The notes beneath the pieces are model-generated. The model ran no database searches, was not told the DNA's origin, and saw nothing but the letters and a program-made list of their open reading frames with translations. 64,000 nt of DNA, taken from positions 4,446,001 to 4,510,000 of the forward strand of contig NZ_VAWE01000001.1 of the NCBI RefSeq assembly GCF_005795905.1, in the 5' to 3' direction. The first letter of the stretch is position 1, and each line of letters begins with the position of its first letter. This document shows positions 48,521-58,603 of the stretch, piece by piece. A program made the translations under genes and the position numbers. Source of the stretch: Streptomyces marianii. Lineage in GTDB: Bacteria; Actinomycetota; Actinomycetes; Streptomycetales; Streptomycetaceae.

Positions 48521-49333
48521 TCAGGTCTCCCGGCGCCGGAAGAGGAGGTCGTGCACCACGTGCCCCTTGTCGAGGCCCTGGGCTTCGAAGCGGGTCAGCG
48601 GGCGGAAGGCGGGCCGGGGCGCGTAGCCGCCGGCGGCCTCGGTGTTCTCGAAGTCCGGATGGGCTCCGAGCACCTCGAGCATCTGCTCGGCGTACGGCTC
48701 CCAGTCCGTCGCGCAGTGCAGGACCGCGCCCGGCTTCATCCGGCTCGCCGCCAGGGTGAGGAACTCCGGCTGGATCAGCCGGCGCTTGTGGTGGCGCTTC
48801 TTGGGCCAGGGGTCGGGGAAGTACACCCGCAGGCCGTCGAGGGCGGCCGGGGGCAGCATCTCGCGGAGCAGGATGATCGCGTCGCCGTTTGCCACCCGCA
48901 CATTGCTCAGGCCGGCCCGTTCCGCCAGCCCGAGCAGATTGCCCTGGCCGGGGGTGTGGACGTCCACGGCGAGGATGCCCGTGGCCGGGTCGGCCGCGGC
49001 CATCCGCGCGGTCGCCTCGCCCATGCCGAAGCCGATCTCCAGGACGACCGGCAGTCCGCCGAACATCTCGTCCAGACCGAGTGTGCGGAGCCCGTCGATG
49101 TCCAGCCCCCAGAGCGGCCAGAGGCGCCGCAGCGCGTCGGCCTGTCCGGCCGTCACCCGGCTCCGGCGCGGCTGGAAGCTGCGGATCCGCCGCTCGTGGT
49201 GCGAACCCGCGGGGTCGGCCGCGGGGCCGCCCGGGAACCGGGGCTCGCCCTTCGGCCGTGCGGCGGTGGCGGTACGAGGGGTGTCCCCGCGCGGACCCCC
49301 GGTGGTGACGTTCTCGAACTCAGACACAGACAC
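48521..49333 (-). CDS. trmB: tRNA (guanine-N7)-methyltransferase
   Basis: This 270-residue enzyme methylates G46 of tRNAs with SAM. It shows the SAM-binding motif VVLEIGFGMGEATARMA, the acidic NGDAIILLREM segment, the TrmB signature VYFPDPWPKKRHHKRRL and the C-terminal FRPLTRFEAQGLDKGHVVHD. The N-terminal 60 residues are a low-complexity extension (TTGGPRGDTPRTATAARPKG), usual in Streptomyces. A GTG start at 49333 is used; 49327 is also possible. Confidence 0.95.
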   Translation of the reverse strand: MSVSEFENVTTGGPRGDTPRTATAARPKGEPRFPGGPAADPAGSHHERRIRSFQPRRSRVTAGQADALRRLWPLWGLDIDGLRTLGLDEMFGGLPVVLEIGFGMGEATARMAAADPATGILAVDVHTPGQGNLLGLAERAGLSNVRVANGDAIILLREMLPPAALDGLRVYFPDPWPKKRHHKRRLIQPEFLTLAASRMKPGAVLHCATDWEPYAEQMLEVLGAHPDFENTEAAGGYAPRPAFRPLTRFEAQGLDKGHVVHDLLFRRRET

Positions 49334-49380
49334 AATGACCCGATTGTACGGTGGCGGACACCGGCCGAGGGCGGCCCGCG

Positions 49381-50598
49381 TCACACCTCGGCGAGATGGG
49401 CGAGCGCCCGCCTGGCCACCTCCCGGCCGATCGGCAGTGAGGCGGTAGCCGCCGGGGACGGTGCGTTCAGGACGTGGACCGCACGGGGCGACTCCTTGAT
49501 CATGAAGTCGTCCACCAGGGTGCCGTCCCGGAGCACCGCCTGGGCCCGGACACCTGCGGCCACCGGCCGCAGGTCGTCCTCCGTGACGGCCGGCAGCAGC
49601 CGTCGCACGGCCGCGGTGAAGGCGCGCTTCGAGAACGAGCGGTGCAGCTCGCCCGCGCCGTAGCGCCAGTGTCGCCGGGCGATCCGCCAGGAACCGGGCC
49701 AGGCCAGCGTGGCGGCGAGTTCCCCCGGGCGGACCGTGGACCAGCCGTATCCCTCGCGGGCCAGCGCCGGGACGGCGTTCGGTCCCACATGGACGCCGCC
49801 TTCCACACCGCGGGTGAGGTGGACCCCGAGGAAGGGGAAGGCGGGGTCGGGCACCGGGTACACCAGGCCGCGCACCAGCTCGGGGCGGGCCAGCTCGTAG
49901 TACTCCCCGCGGAAGGGCACGATCCGCATGCCGGGCCGCTCCCCGGCGAGCTCGGCCACCCGGTCGCAGTGCAGTCCCGCGCAGTTCACCAGGGTGCGGG
50001 CGCGGACGATCCGGCCGGTGGACGTACGGACCGCGACGCCCCCCGGGCGCCGGTCGACGAGCAGCACCTCCTCGCCGTAGCGGACTTCCGCACCCGAGGC
50101 GGCCGAGACCTCCGCCAGCTGGGCGGCGACGGCCCCGAAGTCGCACACCCCGGTCGTACCGACGTGGATCGCGGCGACGCCGCCGACCTCCGGCTCGTAC
50201 TCCGCGATCTGGGCGGGGCCCAGCTCGCGCACGGGGATGCCGTTCTCCCGGCCACGCTGGACGAGCGCGTGCAGCCGGGGCAGCTCCTCGCGCGCGGTGG
50301 CGACGATGAGCTTGCCGGTGACCTCGTGGGGGACGCCGTACTCGGCGCAGAACTTCACCGTCTCCGCCGCACCGCGCACGGCGAAACGTGCCTTCAGTGA
50401 ACCCGGGCGGTAGTAGATCCCGCTGTGGATCACTCCGCTGTTCCGCCCGGTCTGGTGACGGGCCGGGCCCTGTTCCTTCTCCAGCACCACCACGGAGGTG
50501 CCCGGTGCGGCACGCGTCAGGGCATGGGCCGTCGACAGCCCGATGATCCCGCCGCCGATCACCAGCACGTCGCAGTCGAATGCGGCCGCCTTCACCAC
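49381..50598 (-). CDS. lhgO: FAD-dependent oxidoreductase, L-2-hydroxyglutarate oxidase type
   Basis: This protein of about 405 residues starts at a GTG behind GGAAGG. The FAD-binding GxGxxG motif is VLVIGGGIIGLSTAHAL, followed by VVVLEKEQGPARHQTGRNSG, a strong LhgO/YgaF signature, and SGVIHSGIYYRPGSLKA. VNCAGLHCDRVAELAG and PFRGEYYEL belong to the substrate domain. The enzyme oxidises L-2-hydroxyglutarate to 2-oxoglutarate, repairing a side product of metabolism. It stands alone between trmB and the TPR regulator. Confidence 0.9.
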   Translation of the reverse strand: MVKAAAFDCDVLVIGGGIIGLSTAHALTRAAPGTSVVVLEKEQGPARHQTGRNSGVIHSGIYYRPGSLKARFAVRGAAETVKFCAEYGVPHEVTGKLIVATAREELPRLHALVQRGRENGIPVRELGPAQIAEYEPEVGGVAAIHVGTTGVCDFGAVAAQLAEVSAASGAEVRYGEEVLLVDRRPGGVAVRTSTGRIVRARTLVNCAGLHCDRVAELAGERPGMRIVPFRGEYYELARPELVRGLVYPVPDPAFPFLGVHLTRGVEGGVHVGPNAVPALAREGYGWSTVRPGELAATLAWPGSWRIARRHWRYGAGELHRSFSKRAFTAAVRRLLPAVTEDDLRPVAAGVRAQAVLRDGTLVDDFMIKESPRAVHVLNAPSPAATASLPIGREVARRALAHLAEV

Positions 50599-50713
50599 AC
50601 ACCTTCCAGCCCGGCAGTGCCCTCCCGGGAAACCGTCCCGCCCCCGATGATGCACTGGCCCACTGACAGGCGCGTTAAACCGGGTGGGACACGCGTCACG
50701 GGACGCGTACGGC

Positions 50714-52159
50714 TCACGCCGGGGCCATCAGCAGCGGTCTGGCCCGCTCCCTCAGCTCCGCCACCCTCGGTTCGTCACCGTACGGTTCCAGCCGGTGCAG
50801 CAGGTCCCGTACGTACTCCGTCGTACGCGCGGAGGAGATGCGGCCCGCGACCTCCACCGCGCGGGTGCCCGCCGCGCAGGCGGCGTCCAGGTTGCCGGAC
50901 TCCAGCTCGGCCACGGCGCTCACCACGAGACGCAGTCCGTGCGAGCGCACGTACTCCTCCGTGGGCCGGGACAGCGCCTGCTCGGTGAAGCGGCGCACCT
51001 GGCGGGGCGCCTTGAGGTCCCGGTAGCACTCGGCGGCGTCCGCCGCGAACCGGTCGTACGAGTAGAACCCCAGCCAGGACGGGTCCGTGTCGCCCTCCCG
51101 GGAGCGCTCCAGCCAGCTCTCCGCGGCCTTCAGCGCCGTCCCGGCGGCGAGCGCGTCGCTCGCCTTCGCATGGGCCCGTGCCTCCACCAGCCGGAAGAAG
51201 CTCATCGTGCGGGACGTCGCCAGGCCGCGGTTGCGCTCCACGGCCGCCTGCGCGAGGTCCACGCCCTCGTCGGCGAAGCCGCGGTAGGTCGCCTGCAGCG
51301 ACATCGACGCCAGCACGTAGCCGCCCAGTGGAACATCGGCCGCAGCGCGTGCCAGCCTCAGCGCCTGGATGTAGTAGCGCTGGGCCGCCTCCTGCTGCCC
51401 GGTGTCGAAGGCCATCCAGCCCGCCAGCCGGGTCAGCTCGGCCGTCGCCCCGAACAGGGCCCGGCCCACCTCGTCCGAGTACGAACCGAGCAGCAGCGGT
51501 GCGGCGTCGACCCGTAAGCACTCCGGGACCATCGACGAGCGCCAGTCCCCGCCGCCGTACTTGGAGTCCCAGCGCCGGGCGTCCTCGGCCGCCTCGCGCA
51601 GCTTGGTCACATCGCTGTGGCCCACCCGCATCTGGCCGTCCTCGGGGCTCTCCTGGCTCTCGCCGCCCCCGGTTCCCCGGAGGGGGCGTTCCACGGACGA
51701 GTCGGCCGGGTTGATCAGCCAGCGGGAGGCGGGGGTGGCGTACGCACTCACGGAGAAGGAACCGGCCAGTGACTGCCAGATCCCACCGCCGCCCGCGCGC
51801 CTCCCGGCGAGATCAAGCCGGTAGAGCTCCGTGGCGGCCTTCACCGCCTCGCCCACGTCCCGCGGGAAGGCCAGCCCGACCTCCGGCGCCGGGTCGGCGT
51901 CCGCGAGCCCGATCTCGTGCAGCGGCACCGGGCGGCCCAGTTTCTGCCCGATGGCCGCCGCGATGAGATGGGGCGCGGCGCCCTGCGGCACCATGCCCTT
52001 CGACACCCACCGCGCCACCGACGTCTTGTCGTAGCGGAGGGTCAGACCGCGCTGCGCCCCGAGGTCGTTGACCCGCCGGGCGAGACCGGCGTTGCTGATT
52101 CCCGCGAGGGCGAGAACGGTGCCGAGCTTCTCGTTCGGCCCGCGTTGCTCCCTGGACAT
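50714..52159 (-). CDS. NsdA/sporulation-associated TPR regulator
   Basis: This 481-residue protein starts at [13 protein letters not shown]. The first 70 residues are an XRE-like HTH ([40 protein letters not shown]). The rest is a TPR-like helical solenoid ([40 protein letters not shown]). The layout and size are those of Streptomyces NsdA, a negative regulator of development and antibiotics, and its sporulation-associated paralogs. From recalled gene order (next to an asparagine-synthase-like gene and the atrA-ndh block) it corresponds to the SCO4114 type rather than NsdA proper. Confidence 0.75.
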   Translation of the reverse strand: MSREQRGPNEKLGTVLALAGISNAGLARRVNDLGAQRGLTLRYDKTSVARWVSKGMVPQGAAPHLIAAAIGQKLGRPVPLHEIGLADADPAPEVGLAFPRDVGEAVKAATELYRLDLAGRRAGGGGIWQSLAGSFSVSAYATPASRWLINPADSSVERPLRGTGGGESQESPEDGQMRVGHSDVTKLREAAEDARRWDSKYGGGDWRSSMVPECLRVDAAPLLLGSYSDEVGRALFGATAELTRLAGWMAFDTGQQEAAQRYYIQALRLARAAADVPLGGYVLASMSLQATYRGFADEGVDLAQAAVERNRGLATSRTMSFFRLVEARAHAKASDALAAGTALKAAESWLERSREGDTDPSWLGFYSYDRFAADAAECYRDLKAPRQVRRFTEQALSRPTEEYVRSHGLRLVVSAVAELESGNLDAACAAGTRAVEVAGRISSARTTEYVRDLLHRLEPYGDEPRVAELRERARPLLMAPA

Positions 52160-52870
52160 GCGCCACCCCTCGACACACAGACGGCCGCCGGGCATCCGCT
52201 TCCGGCGTTCGCTCCGCCCTCCCCACAGGGGGACAACTCCCCGGAAGCCGGACGCAAGAGCAGGTGTCCGAGCCCCCGGGAATATGCGCCCCCGAGGAGA
52301 ACAGCAGTGACACACAGGGTAGTTCGCCGCATCCCGACCGTTAAGAGGCGGTGTTCCGTATGGCGAGATTGTTGTGTGTTCGGGCGGGAGCCCCTCTCCG
52401 GACCGTGCTCCGGGCGTGTGGCCGTGCGCCCGCCCGTGCGCTCTCGTCCGGCCGTCGGGGGAGCGCTTCCATGAGTGCTGCGTGGGTCGGCCCATCGGCG
52501 AGGGATCCGATGGGCTGGGGGACACCGCCGCCCCAATCCCCGCGGGCGGTGGACCGGCCCGGGAGGTGAGTGCCGCCTCCCGGGCCGTGCGCGTGTGTCC
52601 GTTCCTTGCGGTATGTCCCCCTCCTCGCGTTCTTCAGATTGGCTGAATGCCGCCCCTTCGGCGGCGTTTCGCCCGCCGCCCGCCCGCCCGTCGCCGGCGT
52701 CCGGCCCCCAGCGGCCCGGCAGTCGCCGTACGGCGCTTGCCAGGGGCGCGTTCACTTTCCGCGCCCGCGACCCGGAGCCCCTCCCGTGCGCCCTTGTCGT
52801 GGCAGCATGTCCTCATCGGGGTGTACCGAATCGGGTGTGCCGAAAGTTGTCCACAGGCTGTGGAGGCGCG
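52160..52870. other. Long divergent intergenic region
   Basis: 711 bp between the TPR regulator and the asparagine-synthase-like gene. The GC-rich open frames in it have no recognisable product. The frame of the downstream gene is open far upstream, but the conserved protein starts at 52871 after GGAGGCGCG. Promoters must lie here; none stands out. Confidence 0.5.
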
Positions 52871-55006
52871 ATGCGGTGGCTGGTGGGGTGGAGCAGTGTC
52901 GCCGCAAGCTTCGGTACGGCGGGCGCCGTCGGTTCCCGCGCCTCCGCCTCCCGGGACGACCACCGCACCGTCCACCCCGTCGGAGCCCAGCTCCTGTGGG
53001 GCGACCCCGATCCGCTGTGGGCCGTCGGCGACTGGCGGCCGGACGAGGTCCGCGTCGTCACCGCCGGCCCGCCCCCCGGCTTCAGCGGAGGGACGCCCAC
53101 CATCCGCCTGGCCGTGCTGGGCTGTTGCGCCGCCAGCGACGAGGAACTGCGCGTCGGCCTCTTCGCGGCCCGCGGGGGCGCACTGCGCCATCTCACCGCC
53201 TGGGCCGGCAGCTACACGGCAGTCGTCCAGGTCGGCCGCCGCATCACCGTCACCGGCGACCTGGCCGGAGCACGCCCCGTCTTCTACACCCCCTGGGCCA
53301 ACGGTACGGCCTACGCGACCGCCGCACTGCCCCTGGCCGACCTCATCGAGGCCCAGCTCGACATCGGGCACCTCGCCGCGCTTCTCGCCTGCCCCGAATC
53401 CCCGGAGGCACTGCGCGACTCCAGCCCGTACGCCGGGGTCAAACGGATCCCGCCCGGTCACGCCCTGATCCTGCGTGAGGGCTCCCGTGAGATCACCGGC
53501 TACGAACCCGTCGCCTCCCTCGCCGTCGCCGCGCCCCAACTCGACCCGGACCGGGCCATGGAGGCGATGCGGGACGCGCTCGTCGACTCGGTACGCGCAC
53601 GACTCACCGCTCCCCGGCACGCACCCGAGACCCTGCCGCCCGACCCGGGGCCGGTGCCCGGCATGGGCCCTGCGGAACGGCGCGCTGCCCGCGGCGCACC
53701 CGCGCCCGGCATCGGCGCCGACCTGTCCGGAGGCAGCGCCTCAGGCACCCTCGCACTGCTCGCCGCCGGTCTGCCCGGCGCCCCGGGCACGATCCTCGGC
53801 CACGGCACCGCGGCCGGGGAGCGACTGCTGGCCGTCACCTTCAACGACCTCGCCACCCCGCAGGGACGCGAGGCCGAGATGGAACGGGCCGGGAGCATCG
53901 CCGAGAATCCACGGCTCCACCACGTCGTCGTCGCCGCGGGCGCGGAGGCCCTGCCCTACGCCGATCTGGACGGTCCCCTCACCGACGAGCCGGGCCCTTC
54001 CCTCGTCGAGGCCGAACGCAACCGGCGGCGCCTCGCGTCAGGCAGCGCCGACCACTTCACCGGGCACGGCGCCCGGCAGGTCCTGGACGCCCACCCGGCG
54101 CGCCTGGCCGACCTGCTGATGGACCGCCGGAGACGGCCCCTGCTCCGTCCCGTCTCCGCACTCGCCCGTGCCTCCGGCCCCACCGCCGGCTCGCTGCTCG
54201 TGCCGCTCACCGTCTACCGGGCGGCGCGGCGCCTCGCCCGGACCCCCTACCGCACCGGCCTCGAGACGGCGGCCGCACGGCTGCCCGAGGCCAACCGCCG
54301 GGTGGCGGCCGTCAACGGACCGCTCGGCGCGTCCCTCGCGGCGCTCGCCTGGTCCCGTCCCGGGCCCGCGGCACGCTGGCTCACGGGCGAGGCACTCGCC
54401 GAAGTATCGGTTCGCCTCCAAGAGGCGTCGACCCGGCCGACATCGGTGCAACGACCCGGTGAGGCCCGTGCCCGCGCGGCACTCGCACGGTACGCCGCGG
54501 ACCACCGCGTCATGGAGCAGGCTTCGGAGGTACGCAGCCAGCGGCTGCACGCTCCCTTCCTCGACAACCAGGTCGTACGGGCCGCGCGCGACCTCCCCGA
54601 GGCGCTGCGGGTCCAGCCCGGTGCACGCACCGCCGTCCTGCGCACGGTCCTCGCCGGAGCCGGCGTCCACGACCTGCCGCCCGGCTGGGGCGCGCCTTCG
54701 CAGACCGCTTCGAACACGGCGACGCGGGCCGGAATGCGGCTGTCGCTGCCGCATCTGCTGGACCTGTTCGACACTCCGCTGCTCGCCGACGCGGGCATCG
54801 TCGAGGCGAGGGTCGTCCGCAAGGCGCTGCGCGCCGCGTCCGACGGGGAACCGGTGCCGTTGGACGGACTCGCGGACCTGGTCTCCACCGAACTCTGGCT
54901 ACGACGGCTGCTGGCACGGCGCGGTACGTGCTGGACGGGCACGGAGGCACCCCGCCGCCGCGCGGTCGCCTCGGGCGTACCCCGCCGCCCGACGCTCCAG
55001 GCGTAG
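52871..55006 (+). CDS. Asparagine-synthase-like protein with altered PP-loop
   Basis: This 711-residue protein starts at MRWLVGWSSV after GGAGG. The N-terminal half matches the glutaminase-like beta fold of class II amidotransferases (GAQLLWGDPDPLWAVGDWRP, YTAVVQVGRRITVTGDLAGA, IPPGHALILREGSREITGY), but there is no Cys at position 2, so no glutaminase activity. The C-terminal half is the ATP-pyrophosphatase domain: LSGGSASGTLALL (about residue 283) stands where SGGxDS is expected, so the Asp is missing. Relatives include AsnB, beta-lactam synthetase and the lasso peptide cyclase. No precursor peptide is evident. Function unknown. Confidence 0.75.
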   Translation: MRWLVGWSSVAASFGTAGAVGSRASASRDDHRTVHPVGAQLLWGDPDPLWAVGDWRPDEVRVVTAGPPPGFSGGTPTIRLAVLGCCAASDEELRVGLFAARGGALRHLTAWAGSYTAVVQVGRRITVTGDLAGARPVFYTPWANGTAYATAALPLADLIEAQLDIGHLAALLACPESPEALRDSSPYAGVKRIPPGHALILREGSREITGYEPVASLAVAAPQLDPDRAMEAMRDALVDSVRARLTAPRHAPETLPPDPGPVPGMGPAERRAARGAPAPGIGADLSGGSASGTLALLAAGLPGAPGTILGHGTAAGERLLAVTFNDLATPQGREAEMERAGSIAENPRLHHVVVAAGAEALPYADLDGPLTDEPGPSLVEAERNRRRLASGSADHFTGHGARQVLDAHPARLADLLMDRRRRPLLRPVSALARASGPTAGSLLVPLTVYRAARRLARTPYRTGLETAAARLPEANRRVAAVNGPLGASLAALAWSRPGPAARWLTGEALAEVSVRLQEASTRPTSVQRPGEARARAALARYAADHRVMEQASEVRSQRLHAPFLDNQVVRAARDLPEALRVQPGARTAVLRTVLAGAGVHDLPPGWGAPSQTASNTATRAGMRLSLPHLLDLFDTPLLADAGIVEARVVRKALRAASDGEPVPLDGLADLVSTELWLRRLLARRGTCWTGTEAPRRRAVASGVPRRPTLQA

Positions 55007-55216
55007 GGGCGTGTGGGCGCGGCGCTCGCGGTGCGGCCGGCGCGTGCGGGCGCGACGTTCAGGGGCGCCGAGGGGCGGTGTGCCGGGACGCTCGAGTGGA
55101 TGCCCGGCACCCGGACCGGACGTGCTCGTGCCGGGGCGCCGTCACCCATGCCGTCCGAGCCGGGAGCCCGGTGCACGCACGTCTCGTGCGGGCCGTCCGT
55201 ACCGCCCCTCGCGGCG

Positions 55217-57124
55217 CTACACGCAAGTGATCCGCGACCGTGCCCAGTCGGCGATCGCCGTCGCGGCGAGTGGCCGTACGCCGACGGGTTCGACGACCAG
55301 GCGGAGCGTCTCGCTGCCGGTGAGGCCGACGGACAGGGGCACTGCCGGGTCACCGCCGCGCAGCATCGGCGACCGCCACCGCCGCGCCCCGTCCGCGTAC
55401 ACGGAGAAGCGCACCGCGCCCAGCCCCGGTGTCATGTCGTCGACGCCGACGAGCGCGTCGTACGAAGTGCACTCACGGTTCAGGTCGATCGTCACGGACG
55501 ACCTGGCGTGGACGGAGACGCCGTGCTCGTACCGGGCGCCGCCGATGGACATGCCGTGGCGCTGCCAGACCCAACTGTCCGGGCCGAGCCGTACCTCGGG
55601 CCGGGTGCCGTCGCCGGCCACCCCGTACTGGAGCCGGTTGAGCTGGTAGACGGTCGTGGGCGGAGGAGGCGTCGTCGGCGAGGGCGAAGGCGTCTCCCCG
55701 GGCGGTGGGAACGGCACGGGCACCGGTGCCGGCGGCTGCGGCGGCGCGGGTGCCGGACGTGCCTGGGACGGTCCGGCCGCCGATGCCGCCGGCGGCACGG
55801 CCGGTGTCGGCTGACGGGGCGCCGCGGCGGGCCCGGCGTCGGGTACGGAGAGTGAGGGCGGCACCGGCGAGGGCGCCGTGGAGGCCGGGGGCGCCGGAAC
55901 GACGGGCTGCGCCACCGGGGGCCGCGCACGGGGCTTCGGCGCCGGTGCCGGTTCACCCGCGAGCGCCAGCATCAGTCCCGCGCCCACCGCGGCCGCCACC
56001 GCGGCGGCGATTCCGGCCTTCACGGGGGCCGCGAGCCCCTCCGCCGCGGCCGCTCCGCCCGCGCCACCGGAGGCCGAACCCGCCCCGGCCACCGCGCCCG
56101 CCGAACCGGAGGCCGCCCCGGCCGCCGCCGCGGCACCCGCTCCCGCAGCGCCGCCCGCCACGACCCCGGCGGCCTTGAACGAGTACCCCGCGGCGAACCA
56201 GCCGATGACGGCGACCGGCAGCAGCGCCGGGATCCCGGAGTTCACCTGCTCCAGCTCGCCCGCGGCCAGCCGGCATCTGACGCATGTCTCCAGGTGCTTG
56301 CGGAGGCCGCGCTCGGCCCGCATCCGAAGCCCGCCCCGGGCGTAGGCGCCGAGGCGGTCGGCGTACCGGGCGCAGTCGCCGCCCGAGGTGAGCGCGGAGC
56401 TCACATGGGCCTGCAGATAGGCCTGCTTGAGCCCTTCCCGGGCGCGGCCTGCCAGGACCGCCGTGGCGTTGGCGGTGAGACCGAACAGCGGCGCCACCGC
56501 GCTCGGTGGTTCCTCCTCGACGGTGGTGTGCCACAGCACCGCCTGCCAGCGCTCGGGCAGCGAGCGGAAGGCCTGCAGGGCCATCGACTGCTCGGCCTCG
56601 TGCATGGCGCGCACATCGGCACCGAGCTCGAGCGTGTCCTCGCGCGGCACTCCGGTGGCACTGGCCGCCTGGTCGGCGAAGACCGCGAAGTCCTCCACCA
56701 GTTGCTCCCGGCGGGCGGACCTCGCCCAGGCGGCGGCGACGCGGCGCAGGGCGGTCAGCAGATACGCCCGGACCGCCTGTTCGGGCCCCGCGCCTCCCCG
56801 CACCGCCTGCAGCGTCCTGGCGAACACCTCGGCCGTCAGGTCGTCCGCTGTGTGGGCGTCACGGCAGCAGGTGCGGGCGTAGCGGCGCACGGCGTCCGCG
56901 TGCCTGCGGAAGAGCTCTTCGTATGCGCTGTCGTCACCCCCGCGCATCCGCAGGACCAGGTCGGCGTCCGACGGCGCCGGCGGGGAGGGCGAGACATCTA
57001 CGCTGGGACCCGACGAGCCGCCCTCGCGCTGCGACGGAACCCGCCCCCCGGTGTCCCCACCGAGCCCGCCGGTCTCGTCGCCGGTGCCTCCGGCGTGCGG
57101 CTCGTTGCGACCCTCACCGCTCAT
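55217..57124 (-). CDS. ECF sigma factor fused to anti-sigma zinc finger, membrane helices and NPCBM domain
   Basis: This 635-residue protein starts at MSGEGRNEPHAG. Sigma region 2 spans about 53-120 (ADLVLRMRGGDDSAYEELFR, YARTCCRDAHTADDLTAEVF); region 4 about 175-240 (FRSLPERWQAVLWHTTVEEE, LFGLTANATAVLAGRAREGL). A zinc-finger anti-sigma motif follows (HLETCVRCRLAAG), then hydrophobic segments (LLPVAVIGWFAAGYSF, AAVAAAVGAGLMLALAG), a Pro-rich linker of about 90 residues, and a C-terminal NPCBM-like carbohydrate-binding domain (YEHGVSVHARSSVTIDL, VRFSVYADGARRWRSP). Sensor, anchor and sigma factor are in one chain, suggesting release upon a cell-surface signal. Confidence 0.88.
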   Translation of the reverse strand: MSGEGRNEPHAGGTGDETGGLGGDTGGRVPSQREGGSSGPSVDVSPSPPAPSDADLVLRMRGGDDSAYEELFRRHADAVRRYARTCCRDAHTADDLTAEVFARTLQAVRGGAGPEQAVRAYLLTALRRVAAAWARSARREQLVEDFAVFADQAASATGVPREDTLELGADVRAMHEAEQSMALQAFRSLPERWQAVLWHTTVEEEPPSAVAPLFGLTANATAVLAGRAREGLKQAYLQAHVSSALTSGGDCARYADRLGAYARGGLRMRAERGLRKHLETCVRCRLAAGELEQVNSGIPALLPVAVIGWFAAGYSFKAAGVVAGGAAGAGAAAAAGAASGSAGAVAGAGSASGGAGGAAAAEGLAAPVKAGIAAAVAAAVGAGLMLALAGEPAPAPKPRARPPVAQPVVPAPPASTAPSPVPPSLSVPDAGPAAAPRQPTPAVPPAASAAGPSQARPAPAPPQPPAPVPVPFPPPGETPSPSPTTPPPPTTVYQLNRLQYGVAGDGTRPEVRLGPDSWVWQRHGMSIGGARYEHGVSVHARSSVTIDLNRECTSYDALVGVDDMTPGLGAVRFSVYADGARRWRSPMLRGGDPAVPLSVGLTGSETLRLVVEPVGVRPLAATAIADWARSRITCV

Positions 57125-57500
57125 CGCGGAAGCCCCCGTACCCACCCAGTGACCCGAACACCGGGCAAGAGTGCCACAGGGATTGGGCTGTCAAGCCTCC
57201 CCTGCACAGCAACCACTCGTCCGGGAGACCATCCGAATCCAAGGACGACACCCGGCCTGCACAAGAGCCCGTTCCCGGGCCCGCGTGCGCAGGACGCGCG
57301 CACAACGGGGTGCGCCGGACCGGCGCGGGGGCGGGGAACGCCGTCCCGTGAGCCCCGGGTACGGGAGCCGTCCCCCGGGAGCCCGCGCACCGGGACCGAC
57401 TGACGAGGGGCCGCGTCCCACCGGCAGGCGGTCGCGTCCGAGCGGTCGCGGCTCCGAGCGCCGGTCGGCCGGCCGACCGGCGGAGGCCGTGTACCCGCGG
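57125..57500. other. Intergenic region upstream of the sigma factor gene
   Basis: 376 bp holding the promoter of the sigma gene and the 3' side of the TetR gene. Open frames here are non-coding by codon pattern. No repeat found. Confidence 0.45.
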
Positions 57501-58265
57501 TCACACGGGCCGCGAGCGCAGCCCCTCCAGCAGGATGTCCAGCAGCCGTGCCGAGGCTGCCGCCTGCTGCGCAGCGTCCGGAAGGGACGGCGCGGCGGTG
57601 GCTATCACCAGCAGAACGTCCGCCACGGTGACGTCGACGCGCAGTTCACCGGCCTCCCGAGCCCGGTCGACCAGCTGCCCCACGACGTCGAGCAGCTCGC
57701 CCGCTCCCGCGTCGTCCTGCTCGGCGGCGGGCGCCGGACGCGGTGCGACCACCCGCAGTTCGGGCTGTCCGGCGAGGCCCGGACGCTGCTGCGGCACCCG
57801 CGTCTCCTCCCGGACCGTGTCCTCGACGACCGTCGACTCGTCGGCCACACCGACCCGCAGAACGTGCGGCGGCAGCAGCCGGCCCGCTCCCGAGGCCACC
57901 GACGTGCGCAGGAAGCGGGAGAGCGCCGACCAGGGCTCCTCCTCCTGGCCGAGGGCGGAACGCGCCTGCTCCGTGAGCCGGGAGGTCTCCTCCTCGGCTA
58001 TCCGCCGTACCAGCACGTCCTTGCTCGGGAAGCGGCGGTACACCGTGCCCACGCCCACTCGCGCCCGACGCGCCACGTCCTCCATCGGAGCGCCGTAACC
58101 CAGCTCCCCGAACACCTCGCGAGCGGCCCTGAGCACGTGCTCCAGATTGCGCTGCGCGTCCACCCGCAGCGGTGCGGAACGGCTGGTCGCAGCAGTGCCC
58201 ACGCGCCCGTTTCCGCCGGTCTCCGTAGCGACGGCGCCCGACCAATGCGAATCCTGAATGTGCAT
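57501..58265 (-). CDS. atrA: TetR-family regulator, AtrA-like
   Basis: This 254-residue protein starts at MHIQDSHWSGAVATETGGNG after GGGGGAA. The TetR HTH covers about 38-85 (NLEHVLRAAREVFGELGYGA, VARRARVGVGTVYRRFPSKD). The ligand domain is helical with a Glu/Asp-rich insertion. Gene order (divergent NDH-2 gene, then PP2C, MFS, MarR) matches what I recall around atrA (SCO4118) of S. coelicolor, an activator of actinorhodin synthesis responding to GlcNAc catabolism. The name rests on synteny and recalled similarity. Confidence 0.7.
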   Translation of the reverse strand: MHIQDSHWSGAVATETGGNGRVGTAATSRSAPLRVDAQRNLEHVLRAAREVFGELGYGAPMEDVARRARVGVGTVYRRFPSKDVLVRRIAEEETSRLTEQARSALGQEEEPWSALSRFLRTSVASGAGRLLPPHVLRVGVADESTVVEDTVREETRVPQQRPGLAGQPELRVVAPRPAPAAEQDDAGAGELLDVVGQLVDRAREAGELRVDVTVADVLLVIATAAPSLPDAAQQAAASARLLDILLEGLRSRPV

Positions 58266-58603
58266 GAATGTTCCCCCGGAAATGATGTCGTCTCCCCCCG
58301 GAGACTCCCCGCCGTGACGCCGGGGTGAATCAGACGAGTCACCAACCAGAACACCCCGACGAGGTACGAACATAGTTGAGTCGGGGTCAATTCAGAAGGG
58401 GCAGTTCCGTCCGGTGCGCCCCCCGATCGGAGCAAGGGCCGGAACCTTCCTGATTCCACCCCCGCCCCGGACCCTCTTTCTCCCCGCTGACCTGCGTAAC
58501 TTCCCCCCACGGCGGCAGCCGCCCCGCCGGACCGTGGCCAAAACCTCCGGTCACACAATCGGCCGGGGCTGTGGACAAACTCCGAGGAGCGTTGCGTCAT
58601 GGG
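58266..58603. promoter_or_regulatory. Divergent promoter region between the TetR and NDH-2 genes
   Basis: 338 bp with promoters for both genes and probably autoregulatory TetR sites. No unambiguous operator dyad or -35/-10 pair stands out. Confidence 0.4.

Noticed and set aside
47040..48626. Frame of 528 codons on the plus strand
   Set aside because: Antisense to the PrsW-family gene; highly charged, low-complexity product.
52475..52870. N-terminal extension of the asparagine-synthase-like protein
   Set aside because: The extra 132 residues are low-complexity translation of a GC-rich leader; the ATG at 52871 has a good ribosome site.
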